This document shows, piece after piece, positions 59,400-64,000 of a stretch of 64,000 nucleotides of DNA; the first letter of the stretch is position 1, and every line of letters begins with the position of its first letter. The notes below the pieces were generated by a model. It was not told the origin of the DNA, made no database searches, and was given only the letters and a program-made list of their open reading frames with translations. Source of the DNA: Ignelater luminosus. Taxonomy: Eukaryota > Arthropoda > Insecta > Coleoptera > Elateridae. The DNA lies in NCBI GenBank assembly GCA_011009095.1, contig VTPC01000856.1, positions 143,946-207,945 of the forward strand, read 5' to 3'. Both the position numbers and the translations under genes were made by a program.

Positions 59400-59870
59400 T
59401 CAAAATGCTAAACAGACCAAACCTTTGAGACAACGGAAAAATAAGTACTTAACAGCAGACTCTAAAATAAAAAGCTACAAAACAATGGTGCGACTTATCA
59501 TGACGTAGGGAGCAGAGTCCCGCGCTGAAATCACAAGAACAAAACAAACCATGAGAACCGCTGAGATGAATATTCTCCGATCTACAATAAGAAAAACGAG
59601 AATGAATAGAATATCAAACCAAAAAGTAAGACAACAGTGTAAGATAACAGATATAGTAAACTTTGCGAAGGTCAGACGAAAAGAATGAAATGAACATCTA
59701 AATAGAGCGGGTGGCGCGGAATTAATTAAAATATGCAGAAAACATAAACCTACTACAACAAGATCTCCAGGCCGTTTACCTAAACATTGTATGGAAAGCT
59801 GGGTAACATTCTTCAGTTGTCGATAAAAACAGATCGTCTAATTAAAGAAGAAGAAGAAGAAAAAGAAGTG
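59400..59870 (+). mobile_element. 3' end of an RTE-type LINE
   Basis: A plus-strand stretch reads KYLTADSKIKSYKTMVRLIMT, then TRTKQTMRTAEMNILRS, then RKHKPTTTRSPGRLPKH. This matches the C-terminal tail typical of RTE-group ORF2. It has in-frame stops and ends in a GAA-rich tail at about 59846-59868. It is a 5'-truncated copy of about 450 bp. Sequence differs from the 50-52.9 kb RTE element. Confidence 0.7.
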
Positions 59871-59874
59871 TCGT

Positions 59875-60480
59875 GATGCAGGCATACAGCATATTATGAG
59901 TGCTGCTGTTACTTCAAAGGCCAATGGACAAGTCAATGCTACAATTACTGCTAATTTAATTGCCCTCACCACTGACACCGATTGGGTTGAAAAGCTCAAG
60001 GTGCAAAACAATATCGTGAGCTTCGTCACGCGTAAGACCCCGAGTGAGTAACTAATGAGACACAAATCGAGACCTATTAGACCCATTACCACTGCGGACA
60101 TCTCCGATAAGGTTTAAGCAAATTTTGCGGTTTTACGACAAGGAGCCACAGAGAAGATTTAGGTCAAATAACAGGTCTAAAAGGAATCCTTTGATCGCCA
60201 CTGGAAAGCATCTCAATATCTGAAGAGCTATCTGGTACTTGTCCAGAGAAATGTAACAGCAGAAAGCTTAAATGAGAGTACATTAGATGAATGATTGTGG
60301 AGCAGATCCTACCTAACGATCGCTACCAGAAACATCATACTTCGTAAGTGAAGAGGTGGGAGTATCGGACAACAGCACACCAGAAAGTAACAATGTTTCG
60401 ATGAGTTCCTCTTTAGACTGACTGCAGACGAGAATGACCCAGAATGGCCGAATGTACTCCACTTACGCCTTCTCTGATAT
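59875..60480 (+). other. Unassigned, less AT-rich sequence, possible element remnant
   Basis: An in-frame stretch reads HIMSAAVTSKANGQVNATIT and continues to TDWVEKLKVQNN before breaking. Further on, RHWKASQYLKSYLVLVQRNV is open. This looks protein-derived, but I could not assign it to a family. It adjoins the RTE tail and may be an older element that the LINE entered. Confidence 0.3.
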
Positions 60481-60920
60481 GTAAGTTGATAATTTGCTAA
60501 GCATTTGTCAAACACAAAAGTATATAAGTAATAAATTGCCAATCTACATGAGTTTACTTTGTCCCAAGCAGTCACACCTACGCAGCTGCAACAAGCACAA
60601 AAATATAAAGAAACATCAAAACTGCGTTCGTATTCGGAAATACAGTAGGTTAGAATACGAAGAAGCAAACCCTAGTTCCCACTTCATTCTGCGATCTTTC
60701 ACGAGCTATGAATGTGAAGAAGTAATGTAACGTACATTACGAACTTTGGACTCAAAAAATGCCTATTTGACTTAACCTAGCGGAAGCACTTGAGAAACAA
60801 ACTGTTTTGCTTATATATTACTCATTTTCGTTAAAAAGTCTCATTTCAAAATTTGCTGCTGCACTGTGTTATTAATCCTCAACGGACGTTCAAGGTTAGT
60901 GTAAACATTTAAAATAAGTG

Positions 60921-60926
60921 TTTATT
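60921..60926 (-). promoter_or_regulatory. Probable polyadenylation signal of receptor E
   Basis: AATAAA on the minus strand, 175 bp after the stop, within the 3' block shared with D and (displaced) A. Confidence 0.55.
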
Positions 60927-61100
60927 CAAGAAAGTTGATAGTACAGATATTTTCACACTTCTTACTAGGAACAAATTAAATAAAGCTAATTATGTAAGTG
61001 CTACTACAATTAATACTGTGCTGTAGTGCGTAACACCTAACAATTAATCTAAAGTATACCGTACTATAAATTTTCTGTAACCATGTCCAAGTTCAGAGAT

Positions 61101-62588
61101 TCAATTACCTTGTAGCGGTAAGGATTGCTTTCTATAAAGTTCTAAAAGCAGCGTAAGGTACGAGTAAGACCACTGAAGTATCTGTAACATAATCGAATCT
61201 CAAAGTGAATAATAGAATCTTAAAGTAAAATATACTTACGGTGCCAAATGCGGTTAATGACAATGTAGATAACTTTATAGCGCTTATTCTCAAAGGTCTT
61301 TTAGACCGTTCCATTATTATAAACAAATATTTGCAAGCTTTTTTATCAAATGCATACCATTTTGACATAAAGCAAGCGTCTTTAATTTGCAAACTCTGGA
61401 AAAATGTACATTTAGTTAGTGAGATTTTTAAAACGTATGTTGTCGTTACCTTCACTATAATTTCATTTCCATACCAGCAATACATAAATAACTGAACTAG
61501 GGCGCCAAAAAGGTACTCAACTAACAGAATTTGTTTTGTAGATGTTGGTATCTACAAATGGTTAAACTTGTGTAAATATTGAAACACTTTGGTGCTAGTG
61601 ATATAAAACATAATAGATAGAGTTTTCATTTTCATAAACAGTTACTACTTTTGGTTGCTTTTTATACAACTTCTAGAATGAAGAGTTTCGAAATTTTCTT
61701 ACCAAAATAATTTCGAATATAGTATTACAAATAATCATCGCGCTTGTTAAAAATTGACCAAAAAGTGCTATGGTAAATACCTCTTCTACACAGTTTACCA
61801 ACCTGAAAGCATAATACTAAGAAAACTGTTTTTCTGCATTACAAATTTATTCTCTACTTGATTATGGCAAGATGATGTTTAACGCAGTCTTTTAATTTTT
61901 CATAAATGCTTTCACAGACTTCATTAGATATCGCGTGATCCTCTACTGTACCATCGTTTTCGTTCAAACGCATAATTTTTTCGGTTAAAATATCCAGCTG
62001 AGCGGCAATAATTCCCATCAAACTGGTGCAGATGGTATCGATATACATATTATTTATTGCAGCCATTCCTTCACTAATTAATTGTGAGCAATACATAACC
62101 ATCCTGTATTTGCCTAAATCATATGGGAAAGGAAATGGCAAGGATGTGTTGTCTAGGATAGGGTAAACCGCGTAAAAAATTACAAAGCTCACAGCAAATG
62201 GTTGAAAAATCTTTGCTAAACGAACGGATTGATTTATTGATTTTGCCATGTAATGGTCTAGGTCTTCTGGATAGGACAGAAATATGGGATTTTTTAAAAA
62301 GTTAATAACATTTAAAAATTCTTTTCTCCGATACATGAATACTACAAGTTTGACAATAAATCCCATATAAGCCAGCAAAATATAGAGTGTTTCTGAAAGT
62401 TTTGTAAAATCCGTGATGTCATGAATCAACTGTGTCAGCATGACTCCCGAAAGACCCAATGCAGAAACCCAGCTTAATATCGTTTTTATTCTGTAAATGA
62501 CGTTTGGATTTTCTATTGGCCATATTCCTGTTAAAATCAAGGTGTTGTATTGTACTTTAAAGGCGTCAGCACTGTTGGACTTAACCAT
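61101..62588 (-). CDS. Odorant receptor E (7tm_6), complete, 5 exons
   Basis: Fifth member of the array and an odorant-gated channel subunit by family. Proposed exons: 62588-61858 (731 bp), 61802-61703, 61551-61450, 61395-61240, 61181-61101. Introns are 55, 151, 54 and 58 bp, all GT/AG and in the same phases as in A. The frame gives 389 codons ending QSLPLQGN and TGA. Signatures: VKSNSADAFKVQYN at the start, HHLAII at the exon 1 end, VEEVFTIALFGQFLTSAMII in exon 2, MYCWYGNEIIVK in exon 3, SKWY and IMERSKRPLR in exon 4, LQWSYSYLTLLLEL in exon 5. The C-terminus is three residues longer than in A and D. The TTTAGATGG-like context before the ATG is not clearly paired with an upstream donor here, so its 5' end may differ. 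It looks functional by sequence. Confidence 0.93.
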
Positions 62589-63775
62589 CTAAAACAAATT
62601 GGTGCATTAGTGCCTACTCTTAATTATGAAAATAGAAGTCGGAAAGTTTTTGATATTTGCATAAGCGTATAGAAGCAGAGGTGTAATTACTTTCCCTAAG
62701 TTGATTCTTTTAGTACATCCAGGAACTATTCGAGTTGGGAATCGCGATTTACTGTAATAAATTCGGGTAGATTGGGAAAGCTATTATTCAGAAAACGGTG
62801 AACAAAGCATTATACTTTGAAGATTTATTGGTTGTAAATTTTTTATAGCTAGAAATTGATAGTTTTTTGTGCTCTATAATGAATCTTGCCGATAACAATC
62901 CCGCAATTAATAATTGGAACTTTTATTCATAAATCATTACCTTTCAGTGAAGTTATTTGTATTAATACTTTTAGAGATAGATGTCTTTATTTATTGGCCG
63001 TTTTACTTACGCTTTCCGTTCTTTCCTTGTTTAATATTTACTTTGTAGTTTCAGTAAGCTCTAAAGTTAATACTAACATTTAACAAAGTTTATGTTATCT
63101 CTTATATATTTTTGTCATTTAAAGCAAGTTTCCACTTGATTGATATGATAGTTCCGACCTTCAAAAATGAACTTACTACATAATATTTTTATTTTCTTAT
63201 TATAATTATAATAATAATAATAATGTATTGCTAAATTTCGATTTACAAAAATATTCTAATTAAAAGCAAATCAATCATTGGCATTTGTAGAGAGTTAATA
63301 ATAAAAATAACAACAACGTTTATGTGAGACACAAGCAACACAAATTCTAGGATTTTGCTGCGTTTTATTGATAAAATTACTTAGGGGAAGAACGCTATTC
63401 CCTTATGAATTTGTTGTCGTGTTTAGAAGATAATTCTTTTGGAGAATCGGTTACGACAAGCTTCAATCACTGCAATTACGTGCGCAGCTGTAACATAATT
63501 CTTTTGTTTGTTTGCTACTGTTGAAAACACATGACTTAGTTATATTCGGGGATTATAATTCATATACTTTAAGTTGGTAGGGACTGGTCACCCTAGTGAC
63601 AACCTTCACGATGGGCTTGGAAGTAGAGGGAAGTGTCAACATGTAAAACTTACCTAATCGTTCATGAACATTTTCAAGATCAATAATATTGATGTATATT
63701 GTTTATGTAGTTTGTGCATGAATTGAATAATAAAACTAGTAGTGATAATATTTCAGAAGTGGGATCTCTACGAAT
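62589..63775. other. Upstream DNA of receptor E
   Basis: Contains a weak match to the upstream block of the other receptors (about 62880-62920, GCCGATAACAATCCCGCAATT) and an (ATA)n run at 63201-63225. No gene was recognised. Confidence 0.4.
63201..63225. repeat. (ATA)n microsatellite
   Basis: Imperfect TAATTATAATAATAATAA run, about eight units. Confidence 0.8.
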
Positions 63776-64000
63776 TTTGTGAAGAATTACTGTAATCGGC
63801 GATCTGTAGGTGTGTTGACGGTTTTTTTCTCTTTCGCGGTCGTGTGTTCGAAGTACGTGCTAGGTGATCGAATTTGTGGCGGTTTACAAGGCAGTTTTGA
63901 GTGTGATCGAACACTGAAGGGCGGTGTTATAGCCAGAGTGATTTTCGGTGCAGAAAAACAGAGTGCAGGAGACCGACAACATGAATGGACCTAGTGAATT
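63776..64000 (+). other. Possible start of an element or gene running off the window
   Basis: The composition changes sharply near 63776 to G-rich sequence that continues to the window end. A frame runs to a stop at 63994, and a second ATG (ATGAATGGACC, 63982) opens another frame at the very edge. The sudden, non-AT-rich start followed by an ATG would fit the 5' untranslated region of a non-LTR element, or a host first exon. It cannot be resolved here. Confidence 0.25.

Noticed and set aside
61241-61495. 84-codon plus-strand frame
   Set aside because: Antisense shadow of receptor E exons 3-4.
1-64000. CRISPR array, operons, bacterial insertion
   Set aside because: Introns, LINE/LTR elements and insect receptors show nuclear animal DNA; no regularly spaced direct repeats with unique spacers were seen.

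Overview
The window looks like AT-rich, intron-bearing, transposon-rich insect nuclear DNA. A beetle is the best guess, but that is inference. The only host genes I can support are a tandem series of insect odorant receptor (7tm_6) genes, all on the minus strand. Nothing bacterial, no CRISPR array and no RNA gene was seen.

Host genes. Five related receptor loci occupy 26.8-62.7 kb. Gene A (26861-28409) and gene E (61101-62588) each read as complete five-exon genes of 386 and 389 codons. Gene D has exons 1-2 at 53592-54484 and exons 3-5 at 46921-47375, and would encode 390 residues if its 6.2-kb intron 2 is spliced. Both edges of that intron match the 224-bp intron 2 of gene A, so it appears to be an ordinary intron blown up by inserted DNA. 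Gene B (34280-35161) has exons 1-2 only. Locus C (45716-45934) is a pseudogene scrap of exon 1. The loci share intron positions and phases, a probable 5' untranslated intron ending at the ATG, a conserved upstream block, and (A, D, E) a conserved 3' flank with a polyadenylation signal.

The rest is mostly mobile-element debris. 0-15 kb: a gypsy-type LTR fossil cut by the window edge, a Mutator-like relic, a foldback repeat, a nearly intact mariner with TIRs, and a degenerate 78-bp tandem repeat. 15-25 kb: a nearly full-length LINE with ORF1 and ORF2, then the left half of another LTR fossil. 25-36 kb: receptors A and B with foldback and inverted-repeat elements between them. 36-45 kb: two mariner-type elements, a Copia fossil with LTRs at both ends and a LINE copy inserted in it, and a relic of Transib, the transposon superfamily related to RAG1. 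46-55 kb: receptor D, whose intron holds an RTE-type LINE. 55-64 kb: a small inverted-repeat element, a broken multi-domain relic with a GEDIDLL motif, an RTE 3' fragment, and receptor E.

Together the receptors look like a young tandem expansion of one chemosensory lineage. Transposon traffic is disrupting it by intron expansion, exon loss, 3' flank insertion and truncation. Exon limits were read by eye from splice signals and frame continuity, and no database search was possible.
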